A stretch of 20,410 nucleotides of DNA from a virus. The stretch lies in the IMG/VR virus record IMGVR_UViG_3300027985_000212, positions 1 through 20,410 of that record; one strand, written 5' to 3'. The first letter of the stretch is position 1. Every line of letters begins with the position of its first letter. The translations under genes and the position numbers were made by a program. Under the pieces are notes generated by a model. The model was not told where the DNA came from and ran no database searches. It saw nothing but the letters and a program-made list of their open reading frames with translations. Positions 1 to 6,907 of this stretch are shown here, piece by piece.

Positions 1-1
1 G

Positions 2-841
2 CTCGCTAAGCTGTGCGATGAAAAGGAGATGCTTGGGGCGTTCAACCGGGGCGAGGACATCCATATGTTCGTTGCTCGACTGGTATTTGGGGCACTAGGG
101 GTTCCACCAGATAAGATCGACAAGGCGATGCGACGTATCGCCAAGCGAGCCTCCTTCGGTATCGTCTACGGTCAGGGAGCTAAGGCTCTAGCTAAGGGCT
201 TTGGAACCTCTGTTGATGAGGCCAAGGAAATCATTAAGACCCTCTTTGAGGTCTTCCCGAACCTACGCGGCTGGATGGACGACAAGGTTCAGGAGTGTAT
301 TGATGAGGGTCTTGTTACGACCCCTATGGGGCGTATCCGTTGGATCAAGGGTGCTGACTCCAGGGACGACTACACAGCCGCTGAGGCTGCTCGTAAGGCT
401 GTCAACACGCCAATCCAATCTGCTGCCTCTGACTGGACTCTGTGTGCTCTCAATGAGATTCAGAAGCGCTTCCTAGAGGAGGGTCTAAAGAGTCTGATCG
501 TTGCTACGATTCACGACTCGATCATGGTTGATGTCTACCCTGGTGAAATCCTTCGCGTGATGGAGATTATGCACCACGAGATGGTTGTTCGTCTGCCCGA
601 GCGGTTCGATTGGATCAAGGGAGTGACACCCAAGACAGATTTCGAGTTTGGGGTAGACTGGAAGTCCATGACCGATATCGAGCGTCAGCCCGACCTGACC
701 TACAAGTTGAAGGGCGAGTTCCCAGACATCAAGAAGAACCTCATGGCTCTTTCCCTTTGTGGAGATGTGGAACAATTGGACGCGCACATTGACCAAGATT
801 CACCGGAGGATTCATGGGCACTGGTAGACCTGATTCTGTAA
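2..841 (+). CDS. polA: DNA polymerase I (family A), C-terminal part, cut by window edge
   Basis: The reading frame is open to the left edge, so the 5' part is missing. The first residues (LAKLCDEKEMLGAFNRGEDI) match the stretch just after motif A. Motif B (O-helix) follows as RRIAKRASFGIVYGQG, near bases 134-181. Motif C is IHDS at bases 509-520, where family A enzymes usually have HDE; the catalytic Asp is kept but the following Glu is Ser. The family normally ends near the FGVDW segment (bases 644-658), but this protein runs on for roughly 60 residues of unknown role. It should be the replicative polymerase. The 5'-3' exonuclease domain is encoded separately at 13775-14743, as in several phages. 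The 3' end overlaps the next gene by 28 bases. The family call is very secure. Confidence 0.95.
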   Translation, partial: LAKLCDEKEMLGAFNRGEDIHMFVARLVFGALGVPPDKIDKAMRRIAKRASFGIVYGQGAKALAKGFGTSVDEAKEIIKTLFEVFPNLRGWMDDKVQECIDEGLVTTPMGRIRWIKGADSRDDYTAAEAARKAVNTPIQSAASDWTLCALNEIQKRFLEEGLKSLIVATIHDSIMVDVYPGEILRVMEIMHHEMVVRLPERFDWIKGVTPKTDFEFGVDWKSMTDIERQPDLTYKLKGEFPDIKKNLMALSLCGDVEQLDAHIDQDSPEDSWALVDLIL

Positions 842-1212
842 GTGTTCCCACTCGTAAGATCAAACGCAGAATTGCGCAGCTAGAAGAAGAGCTAGTTGAG
901 CTACGGGAGTTGGAGAGAGCATCTGACTCCCGTAAGGTTTTCAAGTGTGGAAAGTGTGGAAAAGGCACTCAGCTAAAGAACCTCACTTATACACAGACTC
1001 ACTGGTATGAAAGTCCATCGGGCTGTACAGGTGGAGACTTGTGGCACTCTGGAGAGGGAAACATCACATGCCCAAAGTGTGGCTGTCGTAACCGTCTCAT
1101 CCGTGAATATGGCGAGAGTTTCGTTCAGCACAAACACTTGTTCGGTAACATTGCGGATGATTACGATGATGAGCACCGTGGGCGCTACGGCGAAGAGTGG
1201 GTTAACGTATGA
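814..1212 (+). CDS. Small protein: helical N-terminus plus zinc ribbon
   Basis: This 132-residue protein starts at an ATG about six bases after GGAGG, inside the end of the polymerase gene. Residues about 15-40 are rich in Lys, Arg, Glu and Leu and should form a helix or short coiled coil. Two CxxC knuckles (CGKCGKG, then CPKCGC about 35 residues on) make a zinc ribbon. A Trp/Tyr/His-rich segment lies between them, and an acidic tail follows. The stop overlaps the next start as ATGA, so the two are translationally coupled. Its role is unknown. A DNA- or protein-binding adaptor of the replication cluster is an inference from position. Confidence 0.8.
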   Translation: MGTGRPDSVSVPTRKIKRRIAQLEEELVELRELERASDSRKVFKCGKCGKGTQLKNLTYTQTHWYESPSGCTGGDLWHSGEGNITCPKCGCRNRLIREYGESFVQHKHLFGNIADDYDDEHRGRYGEEWVNV

Positions 1213-1475
1213 GTCGTGAAGGAATCTATAGGGCTATTGATGACGAACGGGCATTCCAAGACCAAAAGTGGGGAGACCTGCACAATAGGCCCCACGATCT
1301 ATGCACCTGGTTTGTTATCATGGAGGCCGAACTTCAGGAAGCTAAGCAAGCATTTCTGAAGGAAGGTCACGCTAACGCCCTCTGCGAACTACTCCAGGCG
1401 GTTACCGTTGGTGTGGCTGCACTTGAGCAGCACGGGGTGGTAACACGATGGACGCCGACGAACTCAAAGAGCTAA
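1209..1475 (+). CDS. MazG/NTP-pyrophosphohydrolase-like small helical protein
   Basis: This 88-residue protein has the pattern of a phage family related to all-alpha NTP pyrophosphatases: ERxxQDxKWG (residues 13-22), a Trp at 34, ELQEAKQA (41-48) and CELLQAVTVGVAALEQHG (59-76). MazG proteins use ExxE followed by ExxD to bind magnesium. Here the second motif reads ELLQ (60-63), so a metal-ligand Asp seems to be replaced. It may be a divergent or inactive relative. Helical content is high and there is no membrane segment. The start overlaps the preceding stop as ATGA, and the end overlaps the next gene by 28 bases. The family assignment is by pattern only. A canonical MazG-like protein lies at 11095-11505. 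Confidence 0.7.
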   Translation: MSREGIYRAIDDERAFQDQKWGDLHNRPHDLCTWFVIMEAELQEAKQAFLKEGHANALCELLQAVTVGVAALEQHGVVTRWTPTNSKS

Positions 1476-1957
1476 GCTACGATCAGATAGCTGGCTACTT
1501 CGCTGATAAAGCGATGGAACTAGAGGATGACTTCCCTCACCTGATGGAGCCACTACTCTATGCGGCCAAGGGGGTCATGGCTCTGGGCAGCCTCAACAAG
1601 AAGAGAGCCTTCTCAGATATCCACCTTCAAAAGTGGAGAATGAACGTAGCCTGGATGACCTATGCCAAGGGGCGGCTACAGGAAGAGGTGGCCAAGCTGG
1701 ACTGTGATGTAAAGGATCTGAAGAGCGACCTACAGAAAGAATCTCTCAGATACCTAGTGCAGTCCAACATAAAGGTTTCTGACGAGAAGGTCGCCGCCAG
1801 GATGAGGCAAAACAAAGAATTCAGAACCGCTGACCGCCAGTTGTCGGTGCTGCGTGCTATACTCGCGACCGTGCTGGATCACTGTGACCAGTACAAGTTA
1901 ATCAAGGACGTTTTGGTTCAAGAGTCTACGCTTATCAAGAAGCAGATGTCTCACTGA
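1448..1957 (+). CDS. Helical protein just upstream of SSB; possible UvsY-type recombination mediator
   Basis: This 169-residue protein is almost entirely helical, highly charged and free of Cys clusters. A coiled-coil-like segment spans about residues 75-100 (KGRLQEEVAKLDCDVKDLKS). A middle part (SNIKVSDEKVAARMRQN) and a C-terminal helix ending in a Lys-rich tail follow. I do not recognise a family directly. It sits immediately before the gp32-like SSB gene, which is followed by the UvsX-like recombinase. T4 UvsY is a small helical mediator that bridges gp32 and UvsX, and its size and composition are similar. The UvsY idea rests on context and general character, not on a conserved motif, and is tentative. 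An alternative is a replication accessory or structural coiled-coil protein. Confidence 0.75.
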   Translation: MDADELKELSYDQIAGYFADKAMELEDDFPHLMEPLLYAAKGVMALGSLNKKRAFSDIHLQKWRMNVAWMTYAKGRLQEEVAKLDCDVKDLKSDLQKESLRYLVQSNIKVSDEKVAARMRQNKEFRTADRQLSVLRAILATVLDHCDQYKLIKDVLVQESTLIKKQMSH

Positions 1958-1991
1958 ACCTTCTCGCCATGAAATACACAGGAGATGAATG

Positions 1992-3119
1992 ATGGCGAAA
2001 CTAAACCTAGGCAAGATCAAGGCTAAGGCCGAGGAAATCAAGGAGCGCGAGAAGAAGCGCAAGGAGCAGGGCTCTGGGGACTCTGCTTTCGTTAACAAGA
2101 TCCCCACAGGCGTCATTGAGGTACGTATCCTTCCTCCATGGTCTGACGCTGGTGAGCTAGCTAAGGAGATTTGGACGCACTTCAAGCTTCCACCTGGCCA
2201 GACCACTGTCGTTGACATCGAGAACACGTATCCTCGCTTGGGTCTCGACAACCCCGTTAACGAGGTTCTAGAGGAGTTTGGTGATGACCTAGACGTTAGC
2301 CGTCTAAAGTCTAAGCCAACCCCGAAGATCAACGTTTACTTCCCCGATAGCGACATCAATCAGGAGAATGAGGAGCTATCGCAGGAGGTTCTGGGTAAGG
2401 TCAAGATCCTCTCCCCGTCCGTTGGTGTCTACAACCAGATCGTCAAGATGATTTCGAACCCTCGTATCGGTGACATCACCGATCCAGAGGAGGGTTTCAA
2501 CGTCACCATCGAGAAGACGACTGGTGCCAAGTGGCAGGACACACGCTACGATGTGCAGCTTTGCCCGCGTGCGTGCCCTATCCACGAGGACCCCGACGAG
2601 CAGGAGCGTATCCTTGAGAAGATTTGGGACCTGGACAAGATGTTCCCAGCTCCTGATGACGCTAAGATCGCTGAGATTCACACGGTTGCTGGTGCTCTCC
2701 GCAAGCACCTTGAGAAGCAGCTACGTGAGCTAGGCGGGACTCCAAAGCGCCGCACTCGCACTCGTGCTCCCGAGCCCGAGGACGAGCCGGAAGAGGCTGA
2801 GGAAGAGGATGTCGCTGAGGAAGAGGAGGAAGAGGCTCCTAAGCCAAAGCGTCGGACCAAGAAGAAGGTCAGTCGTAAGAAGGAAGCAGATGACTCAAAT
2901 TTTGAGTCAGGGGAGGTAGAAGAGGAAGAGGCGCCTCCCCAGAACAAAAAGAAGGTCTCTTCTAAGAAGAAGAAGTCGAAGTCTAAGCCTGAGTGCTTTG
3001 GTGACGCAGACGTTTACAAGGTCAACGACGAACAGTACGAGACCTGCAACGCTTGTATCTGGGAGATTCCCTGCACTCAAGCACAGAAGAAGGCTGGCGT
3101 CTTCAGCTACGAAGAATAG
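1992..3119 (+). CDS. Single-stranded DNA-binding protein, gp32-like, with long charged linker and Cys-rich tail
   Basis: Residues 1-29 form a Lys/Glu-rich helix. The phage SSB core follows to about residue 220 and includes PTPKINVYFPDSD, GKVKILSPSVGVYNQIVKMI and GDITDPEEGFNVTIEKTTGA. Residues 250-335 are a low-complexity linker of alternating acidic and basic blocks. The last 45 residues carry four Cys (335, 352, 355, 361; CFG, then CNACIW, then C), a probable zinc knuckle. T4 gp32 ends in an acidic tail and holds its zinc in the core, so this layout differs. ATG occurs at 1989 and 1992. AGGAG at 1980-1984 is better spaced for 1992. It should coat ssDNA for the polymerase and for the UvsX recombinase encoded 11 bases downstream. 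Confidence 0.88.
   Translation: MAKLNLGKIKAKAEEIKEREKKRKEQGSGDSAFVNKIPTGVIEVRILPPWSDAGELAKEIWTHFKLPPGQTTVVDIENTYPRLGLDNPVNEVLEEFGDDLDVSRLKSKPTPKINVYFPDSDINQENEELSQEVLGKVKILSPSVGVYNQIVKMISNPRIGDITDPEEGFNVTIEKTTGAKWQDTRYDVQLCPRACPIHEDPDEQERILEKIWDLDKMFPAPDDAKIAEIHTVAGALRKHLEKQLRELGGTPKRRTRTRAPEPEDEPEEAEEEDVAEEEEEEAPKPKRRTKKKVSRKKEADDSNFESGEVEEEEAPPQNKKKVSSKKKKSKSKPECFGDADVYKVNDEQYETCNACIWEIPCTQAQKKAGVFSYEE
2891..2909. repeat. 19-base perfect palindrome inside the SSB gene
   Basis: TGACTCAAA is followed by one T and then TTTGAGTCA, which makes nine paired bases on each side. It lies in the codons for the acidic part of the SSB linker. It could be an operator-like protein site, a short RNA hairpin, or chance. 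There is no U-tract, so it is not a terminator. Confidence 0.6.
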
Positions 3120-3130
3120 CGGAGTGAGCT

Positions 3131-4522
3131 ATGGCTAGGGCCAAGAAATCCAAGAAGAGTGATGCTAAGGATCTGCCAGTTGTTAACCCAACTCGCGATC
3201 TAGCTAAGCGTATCTCAGACCAAATCAACTTTCGTAAGGCTGATAAGAACAAGAGGGTAAGCCCTGTTCGGTCTGGTGCTGACGCTGCCCATGCGGACAT
3301 CGTGGGTTACATCTCTACTGGAACCTCTGCCCTAGACGCTGCGACTGGTGGTGGATTTCCCTGTGGGCGGGTCTCGATGGTTTTCGGTGACCCGTCCTCA
3401 GGGAAGTCCCTGCTTTCTGAGAGTGCTGTTCTGTCTGCGCAGAGACGGGGTGGCATGGGGTGCATCATCGACTCTGAGCATACCTTTAATAAGGCTCGTT
3501 TCACAGCTAAGGGAGGTAAGATAGATGAGGTGTTGTTCCTTGATGCTGAGTCTCTGGAGCAGGGATTCGAGTACGTAGAAACAACCATCAAGGTTCTTAT
3601 GGCTGAGCCTAAGTACATGGGTAAGCCTATTGTGGTAGTCTGGGACACCATCAGCACTGCACTAACAAAGAACAAGCTTGAGGGTAACGAATACGCCTCT
3701 GGTATGATGGAGGCTCCCCGCGTTATCAACGATGGTTTTCGTAAGATCACGGAGATTATCGCTCGTAGCAACACAGCCTTTATCATCCTCAACCAGATGT
3801 ACAAGGATACTCAGGGCAATCCTGTTCCTCCTGGTGGTAAGGGTCTTCAGTTCTACACGTCTTTGATCCTCTACCTAGAGAAGGAAGACAAGTATTTCAG
3901 CCATCGCACTGGCAAGATGGGAATGATCCTAAAGGCCGATGTTCAGAAGAACAAGGGAAACCCACCTGTAGCTGATTGGGTGTTCTTCTGCTGTGACTCG
4001 ATGGGTGTAGACGACTCTATGTCCATCTACTACAACCTGAAGCCACGAGGTGTAGGTAAGAAGGCTGTTGACCCTGGTGTTTTCAATAAGGCTGGAGGCT
4101 GGCTCAGCTATCAGCTAACGGAAGACGAAGCTGATAAGGTTTCCTGGCAAGGCGATAAGGGATTCTTCATTAAGAGCGAGCAGACGCCTGAGCTAGTGCC
4201 TGCTCTTGCTCAAGAGCTATGGAAGCTTTGGCCTCCTGCTGATCCAGCGGTTCAAGAGGCTGACGAAGAGTTTGTACAATTCCACATTGTGGATAACCCG
4301 TGGGTCAAGGAAGGCGTGCGGTATACGCAGTGTCTTGTCTCCGATCATATGTGTCCGATGGCTACGTGGAAGTCCTGCCGCGCCCTTTATTGGACGGAGT
4401 GTATGTATGATCTGGATGACGTTGTTAGTATAGAGCGTGTTTACCACGACCCACCTGATTACGACCGTGACGCTGCCATCATGGCTGCTGAGTCCAAGGA
4501 TGATACCACCGAGGATGAATGA
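3131..4522 (+). CDS. uvsX: UvsX/RecA-type recombinase
   Basis: This is an ATP-dependent strand-exchange protein. The Lys-rich N-terminal arm covers residues 1-45. The RecA core begins at GYISTGTSALDAATGGG (59-75). Walker A is GDPSSGKS (86-93). The catalytic Glu is likely E116 in IIDSEHTFN. Walker B is IVVVWDTIS (167-175), and the L2-region Gln lies in ILNQMYKDTQG (219-229). Length is 463 residues, longer than RecA or T4 UvsX (about 350-390). The C-terminal part (about 380-430) holds four Cys (401, 408, 416, 424) and aromatic residues and may bind zinc, followed by an acidic tail. The start follows CGGAG with good spacing. The stop overlaps the next start as ATGA. The SSB gene is directly upstream, the usual partnership. 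Confidence 0.92.
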   Translation: MARAKKSKKSDAKDLPVVNPTRDLAKRISDQINFRKADKNKRVSPVRSGADAAHADIVGYISTGTSALDAATGGGFPCGRVSMVFGDPSSGKSLLSESAVLSAQRRGGMGCIIDSEHTFNKARFTAKGGKIDEVLFLDAESLEQGFEYVETTIKVLMAEPKYMGKPIVVVWDTISTALTKNKLEGNEYASGMMEAPRVINDGFRKITEIIARSNTAFIILNQMYKDTQGNPVPPGGKGLQFYTSLILYLEKEDKYFSHRTGKMGMILKADVQKNKGNPPVADWVFFCCDSMGVDDSMSIYYNLKPRGVGKKAVDPGVFNKAGGWLSYQLTEDEADKVSWQGDKGFFIKSEQTPELVPALAQELWKLWPPADPAVQEADEEFVQFHIVDNPWVKEGVRYTQCLVSDHMCPMATWKSCRALYWTECMYDLDDVVSIERVYHDPPDYDRDAAIMAAESKDDTTEDE

Positions 4523-4773
4523 CTCCTGACGAGTATCTTGATGTAATCCTGCTGACTACCATCACAACAGATGAAGGCACCACACTCGAAGCAGGGCATT
4601 CAGGCGTTCTGATAGAGACTTTTGGACCAGAGTTCATAATCGAGTTCGCCATCCCCGACCACACCCTGGTCGGGGATCATCGTTTTGAGACAGTGGTCCT
4701 AAAGCCTGAGGACTTCGCGATTGTTGGTCCTATCGGTAATTCCGCTTTGACTCCGAGCGACAGTGGGGTATAG
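4519..4773 (+). CDS. Small beta-rich protein, DUF4926-like
   Basis: This 84-residue protein is mostly beta-strand. The order LTTITTDEGTTLEAGHSGVL, IIEFAIPD, FETVVLKPEDFAIV resembles the DUF4926/KOW-like barrel family, whose members read roughly 'LxAGxxGTVVE... YEVEF... VxLxxxDL'. Its function is unknown. The start is coupled to the recombinase stop (ATGA). Two regulatory signals lie inside it: a perfect 11-base-pair hairpin at 4651-4677 and a promoter at 4747-4774 whose -10 box overlaps the stop codon. The last dozen residues (NSALTPSDSGV) may simply be spelled by that promoter. Confidence 0.75.
   Translation: MTPDEYLDVILLTTITTDEGTTLEAGHSGVLIETFGPEFIIEFAIPDHTLVGDHRFETVVLKPEDFAIVGPIGNSALTPSDSGV
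4651..4677. terminator. Perfect 11-bp hairpin, possible intragenic terminator or attenuator
   Basis: ATCCCCGACCA (4651-4661) pairs fully with TGGTCGGGGAT (4667-4677) around a five-base loop. Only CATCG and then TTTT follow, so the U-tract is offset and weak. It lies inside the 84-residue gene and about 70 bases before the promoter at 4747. That arrangement would fit ending or reducing recombinase transcription before a new unit starts. Confidence 0.5.
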
Positions 4774-4774
4774 T
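4747..4774 (+). promoter_or_regulatory. Sigma70-like promoter for the VWA-MoxR unit
   Basis: TTGACT (4747-4752) and TATAGT (4769-4774) are separated by 16 bases, each close to the bacterial consensus. Transcription would begin near 4781, just before a strong ribosome site at 4787-4793. The -10 box is flanked by TGGGG (4764-4768) and CCCCA (4777-4781), an inverted repeat that could be an operator or a short leader hairpin. Confidence 0.6.
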
Positions 4775-4800
4775 GGCCCCAACGAAAAGGAGGCCGTTGA

Positions 4801-6840
4801 ATGAGCAGACCTGTAACCATCCCTCGTGACCGACACCAGTACCTGGTGGATTTCTTCCAGAAGCTTGACCGCATGATGACCGGGCAGCAGCTACGAGTCA
4901 TCGTGCGCAACATGGGCAATGACACCCAGGCCACTACTGACGGCAAGCGTGTCTGGCTTGATTGGGACGTTCTCACCAAGCCCCTTACTACCCAGACGCG
5001 CCTGGGACTCAACTACCAGCAGCTTGCACGTTGCTACTTCAGCAACCCCTACTTTGACCGTGAGGTTCACGGGACGAAGCTGTCGCAAGCTGCTAACATC
5101 CTCGATAGCGCTCGTGTTGAGACGCTGTTCTCTGAGAAGTACCCGTCCGTGGTCCCCTACTTCATCTCTATGGTGCAGGAGACCATGATCCGTGATGGTG
5201 CGGTGGCTAACCGCTCCGACATCTGGGCTCTGGTCTACGGGCGCAAGTATCTCCCTCAGGGTTCTCGTATGGCTATCATGCCTACTACTGAGGACCCCAA
5301 CGTCGTGCTTCAGATGACCGACATCATCGACCAGTTCGTGTGCCTCCTAGGCACTCGTGACGACACGACGCAGATGGTCGAGCTAACGCAGTCCTTCAGC
5401 ACTCTTATGAGCCAGCTACGGTTCAACCTAGCGAACCCGGGCGGCGCTAAGATGCTTCGCACGCTCACCATGAGCCTGGACTCTAAGAGGGAGGTTGCTC
5501 GTAGGGTTCGCGTTACTGTCAACGAGGACCGCCGCTACATCAAGAAGAAGGTTCGTATCGTTGACCGCACTTCCGACGACAAGAAGCACACCTATAAGAG
5601 TGGTATCGGTGGTCGGGATGGTGCTGTTCGTGATGCTGAGGAGTTCGACCTGGTAGAGGTAGACATCGATGAGCTAGCTGCTGGCAAGCCTGTCGTTGTC
5701 TCTGAGGTTCAGGACGTTATCGACGGCAACACCCTCAGTGAGGACGTTGATGCTTCTAAGGTTGCTCCGCGTGGGGACGACAACCTTAAGACGGAGTTCG
5801 GTGCTGGCAGCAGCTTCCCTTGCTACAGTGAGGGTCCTGGGACTGGTGGTGCTGGTGGAGGCTCACTACAGGCTGTTGAGGTTCTGGAGGACAATGACAT
5901 CGACCCCAAGTACGCCAAGTTGGTTTGGGTTGACGACATCCACCAGAACTCCTGGGCGCGTAGCTCCGAGCCGCTGAACCGCTACAAGGATGTTCTCACC
6001 ACGAGTGATGTTCGTGATATGTGCCTTGCCCTAGAGGCAGAGGTGCTGTTCGATACGGACCAGCTTAAGAAGGCTGGCTGGGATGGCTTCGGTGCGGTTA
6101 CCTCCGGTATCCGGGGCGTCCGTGACGCCTTCGATAAGGAGCTAGTCTTGGCGTCTCGTACGCTTAAGAACCGCTTCGCTGCTGGGGCTCGTGGCAACAT
6201 CTGCATGAAGATGGCTATGAAGGCTGAGCGTAAGCCTGACGTGAACATCTTCAAGAGCAAGGATCGGTTCCTCGATGCTGCCGACCTGGATATGGAGCTA
6301 GTGTTCCTGACGGACGCTTCTGGCTCCATGCAGGGGCACATCAACCAGGCACTGAAGGCACAGTGGATCATCGGTTCGTCCTTTGAGAAGCGTGGTGCCA
6401 AGGTGACGATCATCCCGTTCAACAACTGCGCTCGCGACCCACTCAAGGGGCGTGACGACAAGTTCTCTGATCGCGTCTACCCAGCGTGCAATGCTGATGG
6501 TGGAACCCAGCCGCACGGTGCGCTTGTGGCGTCTCAGGAAATCTTCGACAAGGCTGGAGACCGCATGAAGATGCTCTTCATCCTCACTGATGGTGCCTGG
6601 AACGCTGGCCACGACGCGCACAAGCTGATCGACTCCATGAACTATCAGGGTGTCTTGACTACCCTCGTGTTCCTAGGAGGCGACGGGAGCGACTACAGCA
6701 GACTCAAGAAGGACTCCTGGCACCACTGCAAGGAAGGCTTCAGGGTCAACTCGATTGATGAGTTGCTCCCACAGATGAGGAATACTTTCTTCAAGACATT
6801 CAATCGCGCGATTCTTCGCACATTGAGGCGTTACTACTGA
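4801..6840 (+). CDS. VWA-domain protein (CobT/ViaA/NorD-like partner of MoxR ATPase)
   Basis: This 679-residue protein starts seven bases after AAGGAGG. The N-terminal half (about 1-230) is helical and resembles the metallopeptidase-like or CobT-type N-terminal part of phage VWA proteins. A charged region and a Gly/Ser-rich linker follow (about 335-360, with GPGTGGAGGGS). The C-terminal VWA domain carries a complete MIDAS: DASGS (D505, S507, S509), T569 in GGTQPHGAL, and D597 in LTDGAWN. Such proteins bind Mg2+ and a client, and work with a MoxR-type AAA+ ATPase, which is the next gene. Phage copies are often named cobalt chelatase subunit CobT. No cobalamin or chelatase genes are present, so a chaperone or remodelling role is more likely. 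Its client is unknown. Confidence 0.88.
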   Translation: MSRPVTIPRDRHQYLVDFFQKLDRMMTGQQLRVIVRNMGNDTQATTDGKRVWLDWDVLTKPLTTQTRLGLNYQQLARCYFSNPYFDREVHGTKLSQAANILDSARVETLFSEKYPSVVPYFISMVQETMIRDGAVANRSDIWALVYGRKYLPQGSRMAIMPTTEDPNVVLQMTDIIDQFVCLLGTRDDTTQMVELTQSFSTLMSQLRFNLANPGGAKMLRTLTMSLDSKREVARRVRVTVNEDRRYIKKKVRIVDRTSDDKKHTYKSGIGGRDGAVRDAEEFDLVEVDIDELAAGKPVVVSEVQDVIDGNTLSEDVDASKVAPRGDDNLKTEFGAGSSFPCYSEGPGTGGAGGGSLQAVEVLEDNDIDPKYAKLVWVDDIHQNSWARSSEPLNRYKDVLTTSDVRDMCLALEAEVLFDTDQLKKAGWDGFGAVTSGIRGVRDAFDKELVLASRTLKNRFAAGARGNICMKMAMKAERKPDVNIFKSKDRFLDAADLDMELVFLTDASGSMQGHINQALKAQWIIGSSFEKRGAKVTIIPFNNCARDPLKGRDDKFSDRVYPACNADGGTQPHGALVASQEIFDKAGDRMKMLFILTDGAWNAGHDAHKLIDSMNYQGVLTTLVFLGGDGSDYSRLKKDSWHHCKEGFRVNSIDELLPQMRNTFFKTFNRAILRTLRRYY

Positions 6841-6907
6841 GCACTGATTTGGTCTAATAGGGCCAGTCGAGAAGGACCACAAAACAACTGAAAGGATGGT
6901 TACGACT

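Noticed and set aside
2678-2947. Ser-rich frame on the minus strand opposite the SSB linker
   Set aside because: It is the complement of a low-complexity Glu/Lys coding region, a common cause of false frames.
6831-6860. Possible promoter before the MoxR gene (TAATAG with TTACTA upstream)
   Set aside because: The -35 matches consensus at only three of six bases. Co-transcription from the 4747 promoter explains the gene.
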